NCBI GenBank assembly: GCA_014549065.1
Contig: JACDOX010000061.1
Span: 2,594,279 to 2,658,278, forward strand
Length of the DNA: 64,000 nt
Direction of reading: 5' to 3'
Source: Cardinalis cardinalis
Taxonomy: Eukaryota > Chordata > Aves > Passeriformes > Cardinalidae
The notes under the pieces: model-generated
What the model was told of the DNA's origin: nothing
Databases searched by the model: none
What the model saw: the letters and a program-made list of their open reading frames with translations, nothing else
Position numbers and translations under genes: made by a program
Part shown: piece by piece, positions 53,801-63,667 of the stretch
Numbering within the stretch: the first letter of the stretch is position 1
Layout: every line of letters starts with the position of its first letter

Positions 53801-54853
53801 AAGCAGACATTGAAGAGATATATTAAAACACNTACTTATTGATGGATATATTCTTATACTCAATGAGCTGATTTGCTACTGTAAANAATAAACGTCACTT
53901 TACAATAAAGCAAAACAATTGATTTATCAAGAAGAAACCACGGGGTGTGATTATTAAGTAATGCACTGCTTGGCAATTAAAAAGTATTNGCTGAATTAAT
54001 TATTGGAATTACTACACATGGGTAGTTTACAGTATTTATCTTTTCAACATTTTACTCTTCAAATACCAAATCCNAACAATCCAAATATTGCTGGCAAATT
54101 GGAAAGCAGCGGACAACTCTCCATTACCACAGTCAGGTAAAAAAAAAGTCTTGTCCTTAGGAGTCAACATCATCAGACACCTCTGTAGACCACACAAACC
54201 ATAAACGTCTTTGAGCTCCAAACTACCATTAGATAGTTTTTATTGAACACTCAGTCAATACTAAACTGGTTAGCTGGCAAGTTCATAATCACCAGAGGTA
54301 ATATTCACAGTTCAGGAGATGGGGTCAAGCGAGAGCTGGATGTGCATGCATGATTTCCTACTTTCATGATAAAAAGTGACAGTGTTCAAAATACCCAATA
54401 TTGATATTTTTAAAAGGAATCTTCTCAACCAGAAGAGTTTTTGGCTTCACATCACTTGAACCACAGCAGGATTTTTGGTAATAAAATTTTGGAAATAATT
54501 CAGTGCTCAATACCAGCAACTTTTATTTAACCATTAACACATTCAATAACCCTCTGCAACCTGTGCTCTGAGCAGTGCCAATTCTCACATTCACATGGAA
54601 AATCAAGAAGGGAAAAACAACGAACACAAAGAGATGAACAAAAGCCACCACTGTGGCAAAGCCAGACCACACAACCACTACTGATCCCAGGTTACAGGGA
54701 ATGGCTGTGAGGTGAGAACAATGAGTCTGAAACTCAGTAACAACTAGAGCTGGCTGGCTANAGAGCCAAGGTGTGAAGAGCTGGTCAGAGAACACCCTCA
54801 TGGCGCTCCTTCTTACCAATAAATAAAATATCGAGAGGACACTCAACACTTTA

Positions 54854-54937
54854 CCTGGAGAAGCACATCCTCCACAGCCCGAAGCCACAGGAACACGACG
54901 TGGTGCTCATCAGCCTCCACAGGGAGCAGCCCTTACC
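54854..54937 (-). promoter_or_regulatory. Two candidate splice donors for a divergent antisense transcript
   Basis: On the minus strand two good donor sites lie just upstream of the CpG island: AAAAAG|GTAAGG, with the last exon base at 54937, and TCTCCAG|GTAAAGT, with the last exon base at 54855. Both point away from CDYL2, as expected for the first exon of a transcript divergent from the same promoter. No coding potential is evident. Sequence alone cannot show that such a transcript exists. Confidence 0.3.
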
Positions 54938-55054
54938 TTTTTGGTGGCCCCGGCATCCTGCTCAAGGTTCCTCTCCACACCGCGGCTCCTGCCTCCTCTG
55001 GAGTCCATCACTGCTGCAAAGTGCAGCTTCCCATCACCATGAGCTCATTCCTCT

Positions 55055-55192
55055 TCACAGAATCACCAGTTCACAGGATCACTCGTGGTGGAAGGGACCC
55101 TAATGGATCATCTGGTCCAACCATCCTGCTCTAGGGCCATCCTACAGCACGTGGCATGGGATTGCAACAAGACCGCTCCTGAGTATGTCCGG
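55055..55192 (-). mobile_element. CR1 3' fragment abutting the CDYL2 CpG island
   Basis: It begins with terminal repeat units ('tcacagaatcacc', 'tcacaggatcac') followed by 'ggtggaagggaccctaatgg' and 'catctggtccaaccatcctg', a clear CR1 3' UTR in reverse complement. Similarity fades near 55190, where CpG-rich sequence begins. It is a 5'-truncated copy inserted or retained at the promoter edge. Confidence 0.88.
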
Positions 55193-55823
55193 ACTCGGGT
55201 GGCTCAGGGCCGGGTTCCTGTGGGAGAAGCTCCTCAGGCTCTCAGCGATGGCCAGCGAAGGCCGCTGGTCAGTCACGGCGCCGCCCGGCTCTCTCGGCAT
55301 CACCTTCACACGTTCCCCGTCTCTTNGGTAAGCACCGCGGGGACGCCAGCGGCCATGGAGCAGCATTTTTCCTCCAAGAAACGACACGGACGGCTCTAAA
55401 GTGGCGATGGCCGATGGCTGCGTGTCGCCGCGCATCCCCCAGCCGCTTCAAAATTCCAACCACCGCCTCCACGTGAAGGGCAGGTGGCGGGAGGCCGGTG
55501 GCTTTCACATCCCCGAGTGGGCTGGCGAACCTGCAAAACGGCTGGGGGACAGCGGGAGAGGCATCGCCGTGCCCGGCGGGGAGCGAGGGCGAGAGGTGTC
55601 CCCGAGCCCCGCTGCGCTGCCCGGGCCGCCGCTCTCGGGCGCTGCCGCCCGCTCGGCTCCCTCGGCGATGGCCATGGGCGGCGGGGCGGCCACGCGGCGC
55701 CGGGGGGGCGGAAGGTGCCAGCAGGGCCGCCCGAGGCCCCGCGCCCGCCTCTCCCCGTGGTGACCTTGGGCGGGCGGCGCGGCCCTCCCCGCCGAGCGCC
55801 CGCTCCGGCACCCACCCCTCCCG

Positions 55824-55993
55824 NNNNNNNNNNNNNNNNNNNNNNNNNNNNNNNNNNNNNNNNNNNNNNNNNNNNNNNNNNNNNNNNNNNNNNNNNNNNN
55901 NNNNNNNNNNNNNNNNNNNNNNNNNNNNNNNNNNNNNNNNNNNNNNNNNNNNNNNNNNNNNNNNNNNNNNNNNNNNNNNNNNNNNNNNNNNNN
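55824..55993. other. Assembly gap (170 N) inside the CDYL2 CpG island
   Basis: A single run of 170 Ns. The flanks are very GC-rich, with a GGTCCC tandem starting within 10 bases of the right edge. The gap probably marks sequence that is hard to read, and its true length may differ. It lies 340 bp upstream of the CDYL2 ATG, so part of the promoter or 5' UTR may be missing. Confidence 0.98.
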
Positions 55994-56002
55994 CGGAGGG
56001 GA

Positions 56003-56029
56003 CCCGTCCCGGTCCCGGTCCCGGTCCCC
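56003..56029. repeat. GGTCCC hexamer tandem, G-quadruplex motif on the minus strand
   Basis: Five runs of three or more C are separated by loops of 2 to 3 bases, with a CGGTCC-like unit repeated about four times. Read on the minus strand this satisfies the canonical G-quadruplex pattern (G3+, loops 1-7). It directly borders the N gap, which may hold more copies. Confidence 0.85.
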
Positions 56030-56134
56030 GCCCGGGCGGGAGGCGGCGGCGGCGGGCGGGGTGTGAGGGGAGGGCGGGGGGCGCCGGCCCCGCCGCCGCG
56101 GGGGAGACGCGGCTCCCGGCGCTGTGCGCCCGAG

Positions 56135-56155
56135 CTGCTGCTGCTGCTGCTGCTG
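56135..56155 (+). repeat. (CTG)7 trinucleotide repeat in the presumed 5' UTR
   Basis: Seven uninterrupted CTG units lie 177 bp upstream of the CDYL2 start codon. In the frame of CDYL2 they would read as poly-leucine, but no start codon precedes them downstream of the gap, so they are most likely untranslated. Confidence 0.95.
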
Positions 56156-56223
56156 GTTACGCCAGCCCCGCCGCCTGCCTCTCCGCTCTCCTCGCCTCTG
56201 ATTCTGCGCACAGCCAGCCCCAA

Positions 56224-56332
56224 AGCCTGTCATTCTGCAAAACACAGTTTACTCAACAGAGAGAGCGAGTGGGGGAGCGGGAGAGGTGGAGAGAGGGAGA
56301 CGGCGCGGAGGAGCCCAGTCCCGCACCCCAGC
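56224..56332 (+). promoter_or_regulatory. CDYL2: Presumed CDYL2 5' UTR leader next to the start codon
   Basis: Immediately before the ATG lies an AT-richer segment (about 56228-56262, around 'cagtttactcaacag') within an otherwise very GC-rich island. A GA-rich purine tract follows (about 56257-56315). No ATG occurs between the gap and 56333. Such compositionally distinct patches in a CpG island are often conserved leader or core-promoter sequence. That is inference here. Confidence 0.5.
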
Positions 56333-56356
56333 ATGGCTTCGGGGGACCTTTACGAG
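56333..56356 (+). CDS. CDYL2: CDYL2 first coding exon (chromodomain Y-like 2), residues 1-8
   Basis: The exon reads MASGDLYE, which is the N-terminus of vertebrate CDYL2 (the paralogue CDYL begins MASEELYE). It stops where the family continues V-E-R-I-V-D into the chromodomain; here the next codons would read V-P-G, so the exon must end at E8, exactly at a GAG|GT junction, phase 0. The ATG is in a strong Kozak context (A at -3, G at +4) and is the first ATG downstream of the N gap (none in 55994-56332). Known of the family: CDYL2 is a nuclear chromatin reader of about 500 residues, with an N-terminal chromodomain that binds methylated histone H3 and a C-terminal enoyl-CoA hydratase-like (crotonase) domain, and it acts in transcriptional repression. 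Both domains lie on exons beyond this window. The CpG-island setting and the long following intron fit the known gene structure. An eight-residue match is short, so the call rests on exact identity plus splice junction, island and context. Confidence 0.9.
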
Positions 56357-56362
56357 GTACCG
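56357..56362 (+). other. CDYL2: Splice donor of CDYL2 exon 1
   Basis: The sequence is GAG|GTACCG. Positions -1 and +1 to +3 fit the donor consensus, but +4 to +6 (CCG instead of AGT) do not, so it is a weak donor by sequence. It is chosen because CDYL2 homology ends exactly here. If the intron were retained, translation would run on in frame through Gly/Arg-rich sequence to a TAG at 56459-56461. Confidence 0.75.
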
Positions 56363-56493
56363 GGGGCCGCGGGGCGGGCGGGCGGCGGGGGGGGGCGCCG
56401 GCCGGGGCGCCGCCGAGGGCAGCGGGGGCGCGTTCGGAGTCGCTCCGCCGAGCCCTCGTAGTTGCCGAAGAGCGGAGGAAATCGCCGAGGGAA

Positions 56494-56516
56494 GGGCTGG
56501 GGTGGGGGAAAAAGGG
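56494..56516 (+). promoter_or_regulatory. G-quadruplex motif at the start of CDYL2 intron 1
   Basis: Four G runs (3, 4, 5 and 3 bases) with loops of 2, 1 and 5 bases lie on the coding strand about 140 bp after the exon 1 donor. The pattern fits the canonical quadruplex rule. Folding in vivo is not shown by sequence alone. Confidence 0.7.
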
Positions 56517-56575
56517 CTGGCGTGTGTGCCCGGGGGGGGCAGGGAGGGATGGAGCGGCTCCCCTCCCTTCCCGCT

Positions 56576-56608
56576 GCCTCTCTCTTTCTCTTTCTCTCTC
56601 TACTTTCC
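56576..56608 (+). repeat. CT-rich pyrimidine tract
   Basis: Low-complexity (TC)n/(TTTC)n sequence in the 5' part of intron 1, still inside the CpG island. Confidence 0.8.
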
Positions 56609-57823
56609 ATCGGGCTTGATCTTAGCAGGCCTTGCAAGAGGGAAGGAGGAAGGAGTGAAGGAGAGCGAGAGTTAGCGGTAGGATGGGGAGGCGATCGCGG
56701 TGTGATGAGCCCGGAGAGTGGAGAAAGTCCAGGTAAAGTCATAGGCGCTCTGGACGTGCTGAATGTGCAGATTAGTGCGAAAAAATGCGCCTTAGCGCTG
56801 CCGGGAGGCGCAGGGATGGAGGCGGCTCTGCGCCCGCTGTGCAAAGTGCAGGAGCCGGCGCCAGGTTGCTTCACCTCCTGCCCGGGGTGCTGCGGGGGCG
56901 GCGGGGGCGGCGGCCGGGCCGGGCCCCGGCTCCCCGCGGGCCGCAAAGTTTGGCGGGGGCCCCGCTCCGGGCGGCCCGGGGTGCGAGGTGGGGCGGGCGG
57001 CGGCCCCCGGCCCCGCAGCCCGGCGTGCGCTGCCCCCCGGCCGCGGCGGCGGCGACAGCGGCGGGGCAGCATCGGGCGACGGCCGCCGGGTCGGGGGCAA
57101 GCAGGGAAAAAGGAGCCGGCGGGCAGTGGGCGAGACCCAGCCGAATTTTGACCTCCGGCACCCAGTTCCAATGCCCCAAGTGAGAACGAGTCTAGCCACT
57201 CTTGCCACGCCAGAGAAGAAGAAGGGAGGAAGCTGAAATGAAAAATAAAACAGACTGGACATGGGTGTTTGAAATATCCAGTNCCAGTAAGTGGAACCAG
57301 GGTGGAAGTGTTAAAAGCACCAAACATGACTGGATGTCCNACACTTCTTGGTCTGGAGCACCTCCTCAGGCTCCACATTTCCTGGTGAAATGGCCGTTTG
57401 CATTGAGGTTCTCTGAAGTACACAGTTTAAGACCTAGGACAGAAAACATCCCCTTCCAGTTGGAGCTGTGTGCCAGTGATAGGTACTGCTCAACCATCAG
57501 GGTGTGCTTGGGTGTAGAACTGCTGCTGTGGTTGGTTGGACATGGTTGGACTTATTCTCTGTTTGATGATCTTGATGATCAGCTGTAGAGTCTCAAGTTC
57601 AAGAAGTGTAGGATCTGACAGGTTTCACGTAGANAGTTTTCACTTTGTCATTGTCTTTCAAAGTCTTTAGCAGAGGTCACAGCTAAGGGATGACATTGCT
57701 CTATTAGGATGGTGTTTTACTGTGTGTGACACAGACCTCCTCTGAAGTGAACAGCACTTAAATTCTCCTACGTGGTGTTAAATTATCGGAAGTACATGAT
57801 GATCTGAATAGTGTCATTGACCT

Positions 57824-57834
57824 CCCCCCCCCCC
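57824..57834. repeat. C11 homopolymer
   Basis: Eleven consecutive C in CDYL2 intron 1, just after the island. Confidence 0.95.
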
Positions 57835-60800
57835 ATCATTATGCAGTATCTGTCATTTAATTTGTAATTTTAAGGATATTGTATGCCAGCTGTATTGCTG
57901 TTGGGACTCCAGAATAGCCAGTGGGAGTTCTGTGAAGAACAGCTTTGACCCAAAACAGTCAGCNATTCAATTTTAGGATTAGTAGTTTCTGGGGTGTATA
58001 GAAGATCTTTGCCTGGTGTTGTCTGAGTTTTCTTTAGACATTTGGATTCGTTCTAGAAAGAAATGAAGCTGGTATGTCTTAGGCTAATGGTAGCCATGCN
58101 GATTTAGCTCTGACTCATCATTTAAAAATTCTGCTGTTTTATGATCCTTGTGTTGTAAGGTGATGACGTTTGGTAGTTGGATGTGGCAGTGTCACTGTGT
58201 GACATCAGNTGAGGTTGCTCAAGTGGTCACCTGGTGTGTTCTGTGAGGGAGCAGACCAACAGCCCAGTTTGCAGGCTGTCTCTTTGCAGGCATCTACATG
58301 GAGGAATGATTTTTTGGTACTGTGGTTCAAAGCCTCTGAATCATTTCCTTTCTTTGTTACTCCACTCGAAATACTTTTGCTTATCATTGTACAATATGCA
58401 AGAATTGTCTCCACCAGAAGAGGTAGGTGGAAGAAGTGTGGCTGTTCCTTTCTTATGGTGTGAGGTGTTTGGAAAATGACCCCAACTGGTCATAGTGTAA
58501 AATCTTCATCTACATGTTGGACACGTGGCAAAAATGTGTGCAGGGCTTCAGTTATCAATCCTTTTGCATTTTGCATCTTCACTGGGAAGTTCTCCATGAC
58601 AGAGGTCAGAAGAAATGTCTAGAAAGCTGAAGAATTTGAATATCTAATAGGNAGCAATTGTGTAGATGGTAGTGGCTTCATTTAAAAGATGACTCAGTTT
58701 TGCCTCCCTGCTTTTTNCCCTTCCCAAAAAGCAGCTGCATCCACAGGATTTATTAGAAAGAAGCTTGGATGTCCCACACCAGTTTGCAAGTGAGATGAAA
58801 TGCTTTGTGCCCTCAGAGCAGTCCCAAGTTCTTGAACAAGTAAAATGTTACGTGGATTGCAAGATTAGCATTAAACAGTTTCAGGATTTTACCTTGCAAT
58901 AATTTGGGACTGTGGGTGTAAATAAACGATTTGGATCTTGTGGTGACATTCCAAAGGTATAGTGCACTCTTGATTCTCTTTTCACTTGTTAGTAATATCC
59001 AAGTCCTTCAGGGATTCTTATTGAACTTCATCAAGTAAGACCAGTAATTAACTCTGCAATTTGGAGAATGTAATACTGGCTGAAAAATAATTTTTAAAGC
59101 CAGTCACAACATAGAAGTCCTGATAAAGCACATGGAAAAAGTGCAGTATGTATATTGCCTGTATGAACTCATCATACTTTGGTGGTACCCAAGAAACTTT
59201 TATAAATTTTGAAGTTTTGGAAGTAGATGTGCATATTTATCCTGTCAGTTCATTCATTTTCTACTGTCATGTCATTTTAAAAGGCTTTTTAACCTTTTAA
59301 ACTTAAAGATAAATTCAATTACTGCCTTTATAATGAAGCAAAATAAGATCACAGACAAAATAACCTCAGTGTTTGGTTAGGTAGGTGCCTTTTTCCAGTT
59401 AGAAATGGCTTTTAATCATCTGAAATGCCTCCTATTACATTTAGGTTAGGAGTGGGAAACAGGCACCAATTTATTCTAGAAGCAAAAGAACACCCATAGG
59501 AGTTCTGTGTTTCCTGGTAGTCAGTTCTAGACCTGTGTGGTAGAACCAAGACACTTTACAGCTAAAGATAATTATTCCATTATATGGTAAAATGTAGGTG
59601 TTAGTTTTGATGTTTTTAAGTNCATTTTTTTCCTTTACCAGTAAAGAATGTTGTGTATGTTTTAGTGTAATTCTCAGGCAATATGAAATACTGGTTTGCC
59701 TTTGCTTGACTTCCATGTGCTTATGATTTCAAGCTTTTATGAGTGGGTGAAAGTGTCATGGAATATTCCTTTTTTTTTTCCTTAGTTTTCCTCTTAAGAG
59801 GTAACCTGTAAAATATTAAAGACCTGTGGTGCATGTTTCCTTAGAAATAATAATTTGAAAATAAAGGACTGACAAAAAGGGTCTTCAGAGTAGCCTTCAG
59901 TAAAGCTGCCCTGGTTTGCCTTGTGTTTTTACACTGTTGGATGCATGGACAGGAAATACTCATTCATTTCAGCAACAGGCAGAAAGGGAAATGTATTTAC
60001 TTTTAAATACCAACTTTGTTGATTTCACATTAAAGTTTTCAGTAACTTGAAGTAACATTTTTCCTTTTTCATGTACAGTTCCATGTACATTACCTGAACC
60101 CAGACAGTTACCTCACAGACTCTGGTATTTTAAGTCTATGAGATGGCTGTAGAGGGGGAGAAAATTCCATATGAGCTGTGCTCCTCACTTTTTTCCCCGA
60201 GCCCAGAGCATCCTTTTTACTGCAATAAAAACCTCCTTTACTGATGAATATGTGAGCCAGTTATCAGTGTTACAGAGATGCTCTTTAAATTCATCTCAAT
60301 GATTTTTTAAATTTAATATTTTGGGGGAGTGGTATGCAATGAACACCATTAGACTTTCAGAGGTGATAAAGTTGAAATCTGAAGTGGTATTTTACCATTG
60401 TGCCAGATTGTATTACACCTTTGATAAGTGATCTAAAGTTTACACCCAGTTCTCTGAAAGGGACTTAACATGGACACGTTTCTGGATCACAACAATAAAA
60501 CCAGTCTTTAAAGCTCAATAGTTATTGCATTAAAGGGAAGAATGACATTTTTAAAAATGGCATCTTCTCACTGAAATGATGCAATGCCCATGGCTAGGAG
60601 CATGTCCACCACAGTGACACATTTCAATTCAATCTTAGCCTGTTTAATCAGCAGTGTAAGAATGAGCTGCAGTTTATTTCAGCTCACATGATCCACTAGA
60701 AAGATAACATACTTCCACATAATTGCAACATTTCCCATTTATACCTGCACTCAGGTACCAGCAAAGTCAAAACTTGAAGATAATAATGGCACTGTTTGGG

Positions 60801-63650
60801 CTGCTGAATCCCTATGACATGTGGAGACATGCAGATGGGAGAGAACAGGGTTGAACTTTTGGATGCAAGGTTTGGCTTGAGATGCAGGGTTTAGAAAATC
60901 ATCTTTGCTTTACAAGGAAATACAAGTTTTTGAACGTTGTGCTTTTCATCTTGCATCTCTTTCAATGGAGTCACTTAGCAGAGATACATACTCAAGCCTG
61001 CTTATTGAACTGAAAAGCAGAAATCTATTTTTTAATTATTTCACATGTGTATTTTCTAAGACNGAGGTGACTTGGAAGAAGTTGGTGTATTTTAGTAAAG
61101 GTTATTATTTCTCAAATCCTCTGTGTTGATACAACTGCTCTGTGGTGAAGGAATAGGACTGACTTCACCAGCAGAAAACAGTGGCTTGATACAGGATTTG
61201 GGGAACATAGAACAGTTAAGCACCTACTCCTGTACACTGGCAAGCTGTGGATGCAATGCTGATTTCAGTAACACTGAGCTGGCACTCACAAGCTCTAAGA
61301 TTTTGTTGTCTGTAAGTAACACCTTTTCAATTTTTTTAGNGGAAAAGCTTTACTAACAACTATTTTGAAGAATCAGCTATTTATCAATACATCATTACTG
61401 ATCTGTTCTCAAAATCAGTGTTTAGAAGACAACTGTCCTCAAAATCAACTAACCTCCAAGCAGTATTAACTTCAGTAGGTAGAAATCCAAAAATCATGTT
61501 GCCTAATGAAAGTTTTCAGGACTCTNTTCCAAATGTGGTGTGATTTGCAGTGCAGACTGTATTCCTCAATCCTAAACTGGGCAATCATCTGAGGTATAAA
61601 TTGAGGTATAAAGATGGTAACAAAGAGTTAACCAGAGGTCCCCTCAGCCCACGTCATGGCACTTCTCTAAATTAAAGTTGCCAAGCAAGGTTCAAGAGCA
61701 GACCTGGATAACTCTGGCAATATTCATTATCTTACTAAGAAATTCCAGTTTAGAGCTGCATATGGAACATTGCAGTGCCCACGACTGTCTTTTTTACCTA
61801 CATCATCACTGCTACCACAATCCCAACTTCCTCATTACACTGTAAACTGCTGAGCATATTTTGGGACACCCAAAACCAATTGATTTCTTGTTACAGTCTT
61901 GATAAAGTGTTTTATCTGGCTCAAGTGTAGCTTGCTTCAAGGTACAAGTATTTAGTGTGCTGGTGCTTGGGAGGGACACTGAAATACACCCTTGTCACTC
62001 TTAAAAGCCTGAACATTTGAAGTGAAGGTACCTCCAAGCCACTGAACTGAACAGGTTTCCTTCCCTTCAGTGTCCAGGTTCAGTGCCCATAACTATCCAA
62101 AGATTCAAATTGCATCATTTTTTGTAATACTTCCTGAATGACAAATACAATGCTTTATTTTGGGCTGGTCTTTGATTGAATATTAAAATCCAACAATAAA
62201 CTCATTGCTTAGTAATTGCTTTTGAAAGTTAAAATATTTTGAGAGAGACAGCTCAAATAATGGCAAAATTTAAATGTGGTCTAATATTGAAGGAAATGGG
62301 CTAATTATTTTTTTAAAATCAATGGAGTGATTGTGATGGCCAGCTATGTTGTAAATAGCATTTCTTTGTCCATTCATTTGACTTCTAGCATCAGTACAGT
62401 TTCTTGGCTCTGTACATTTTCATCAGTGCGATCTCTTTTTGTTGTTCCTTCTTATCCATATATTTTTCAGATCGTTTTTGCAGCACATTTTATGGCACTG
62501 GCATCCTGACACTGGCAAAAAAATTATTAAATAGTTAACTGTTTCTTGTATTCAAACTATTAGAACAATATAATTAAAGTCAAATGTTTGTAATGTACAT
62601 TCATGCAAATACAAATATTTTGGTTTTGACAAAAGGAAATTCATCCTTTCTGCCTGTTGAATTACAATGCCACGCTCTTTGTTTACTGTTAAAACTTTAC
62701 ATTGGTAATATTGCAGCACTAAAAGAAATACACTTGAATCTGTTTTTTTCTATTACACAGAAAAAATGCAGATTACAGTACTATTTCAATACTATCTCAT
62801 TACAAGCCCTGATATAAAATATTGCTGCAAATTTATTGGGTCTCTAAAGACTTTCACAAGAAATTGATATGATTGACCTGTGTAGAAAAGAATGATTCTT
62901 CTCATGCCTCACCAAAAAGAGGAATTAGGCTGACTCTTGCAGAATGGTAAAGGGTAGTATGAGCAGGAGGCTGCAGCAAAACACTAAAACAAAACCATCA
63001 TTTTAAAACATCTGTCAGAAAGACACTTCTGTCCGAAAATAGCAGTTCCCCTACTTGAGCTTTCCTAGATGTCTCATAGAATATCCACAAAATTTGCACC
63101 CCATTCCTTCAGAGGTGCAAACCAGAAACAATGAGGATATTTTCTTCCTTCAGGTTCTTCAATGCATTTATTTAGATTTTGTTGGGGTTTGGTGAAATCA
63201 TCTTATATTAATCACTTGTATGTGCTCATACCTAATGGATTAAGAAGGAATANGAGGGACTGCACAGTGCTAAGTCTGAGAGCCACTGCATACAGATTAG
63301 TAGCACCTGTCAAAAGAAATAGAATTAGCAGATACATGTGAACATGTCTTGGTTTGGACAAAAGGTAACATTTTTATAGGGCATCTCACAGATCTTAGGA
63401 TCGATATTTAGAGAAGAATGATTCTGGCTGGTGTAAAGGGTTTTTCAAAAAAACCTTTTTGTAAGATCCCACAGAAGCAGCTGGTAACAAAACCAAACTG
63501 TGGTCCAGGAGGTTTGGTCATCTCTTAGACCACCTGGTTTACAGAGAGGTGTCTATGAATAGAGGTTTTAAACCCTGCTATTGGGACCTGTGTTTTATAA
63601 CAGAGCCATCAATTACTAGAAAATAATCACATTTACTTCTGAAAATTTAT

Positions 63651-63667
63651 AATTATTATTATTATTT
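63651..63667. repeat. (ATT)5 microsatellite
   Basis: Five ATT units in CDYL2 intron 1. Confidence 0.9.

Larger units (their letters stand above)
47681..55054. other. Intergenic sequence directly upstream of the CDYL2 promoter, no gene recognised
   Basis: AT-rich with a pyrimidine-rich stretch at about 52.2-52.5 kb. AT-rich, TAAT-dense stretches at 49.2-49.5 kb and 53.75-54.02 kb are enhancer-like in composition only. A donor-like CAG|GTGAGT lies at 52026|52027. No CMC2 or other exon is recognised. Confidence 0.65.
55190..57140 (+). promoter_or_regulatory. CDYL2: CpG island, CDYL2 promoter, 5' UTR and start of intron 1
   Basis: GC content and CpG density rise abruptly near 55.19 kb, just after a CR1 fragment, and fall back to the AT-rich background near 57.14 kb. 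The island surrounds the CDYL2 start codon, with about 1.1 kb upstream and 0.8 kb downstream. No TATA box is visible near the expected start, as is usual for CpG-island promoters. The transcription start cannot be fixed from sequence and may lie in or near the N gap. It contains a GGTCCC tandem, a (CTG)7 run, a purine-rich leader and G-quadruplex motifs. The boundaries are judged by eye. Confidence 0.88.

Noticed and set aside
1..55054. Search for CMC2 or other neighbouring-gene exons, tRNA, snRNA, CRISPR or bacterial-type operons
   Set aside because: No exon matching the short cysteine-motif CMC2 protein, no tRNA-like cloverleaf and no regularly spaced repeat array was recognised.
55396..56223. 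Minus-strand open frame of 275 residues in the CpG island
   Set aside because: It spans the N gap and is low-complexity (poly-Ser, Pro, Arg, Gly). It is a composition artefact with no recognisable domain.
55484..56461. Long open frame through the CpG island that includes the CDYL2 start codon
   Set aside because: It is open because the sequence is GC-rich and the N gap cannot contain stops. The upstream part is low-complexity Gly/Ala/Pro/Arg and poly-Leu, and CDYL2 begins at MASGDLYE in the family.
56350..57423. Minus-strand open frame of 357 residues across the island edge
   Set aside because: Pro/Arg/Ser-rich shadow of the GC-rich island; no domain, and it overlaps CDYL2 exon 1 and intron 1 in antisense.
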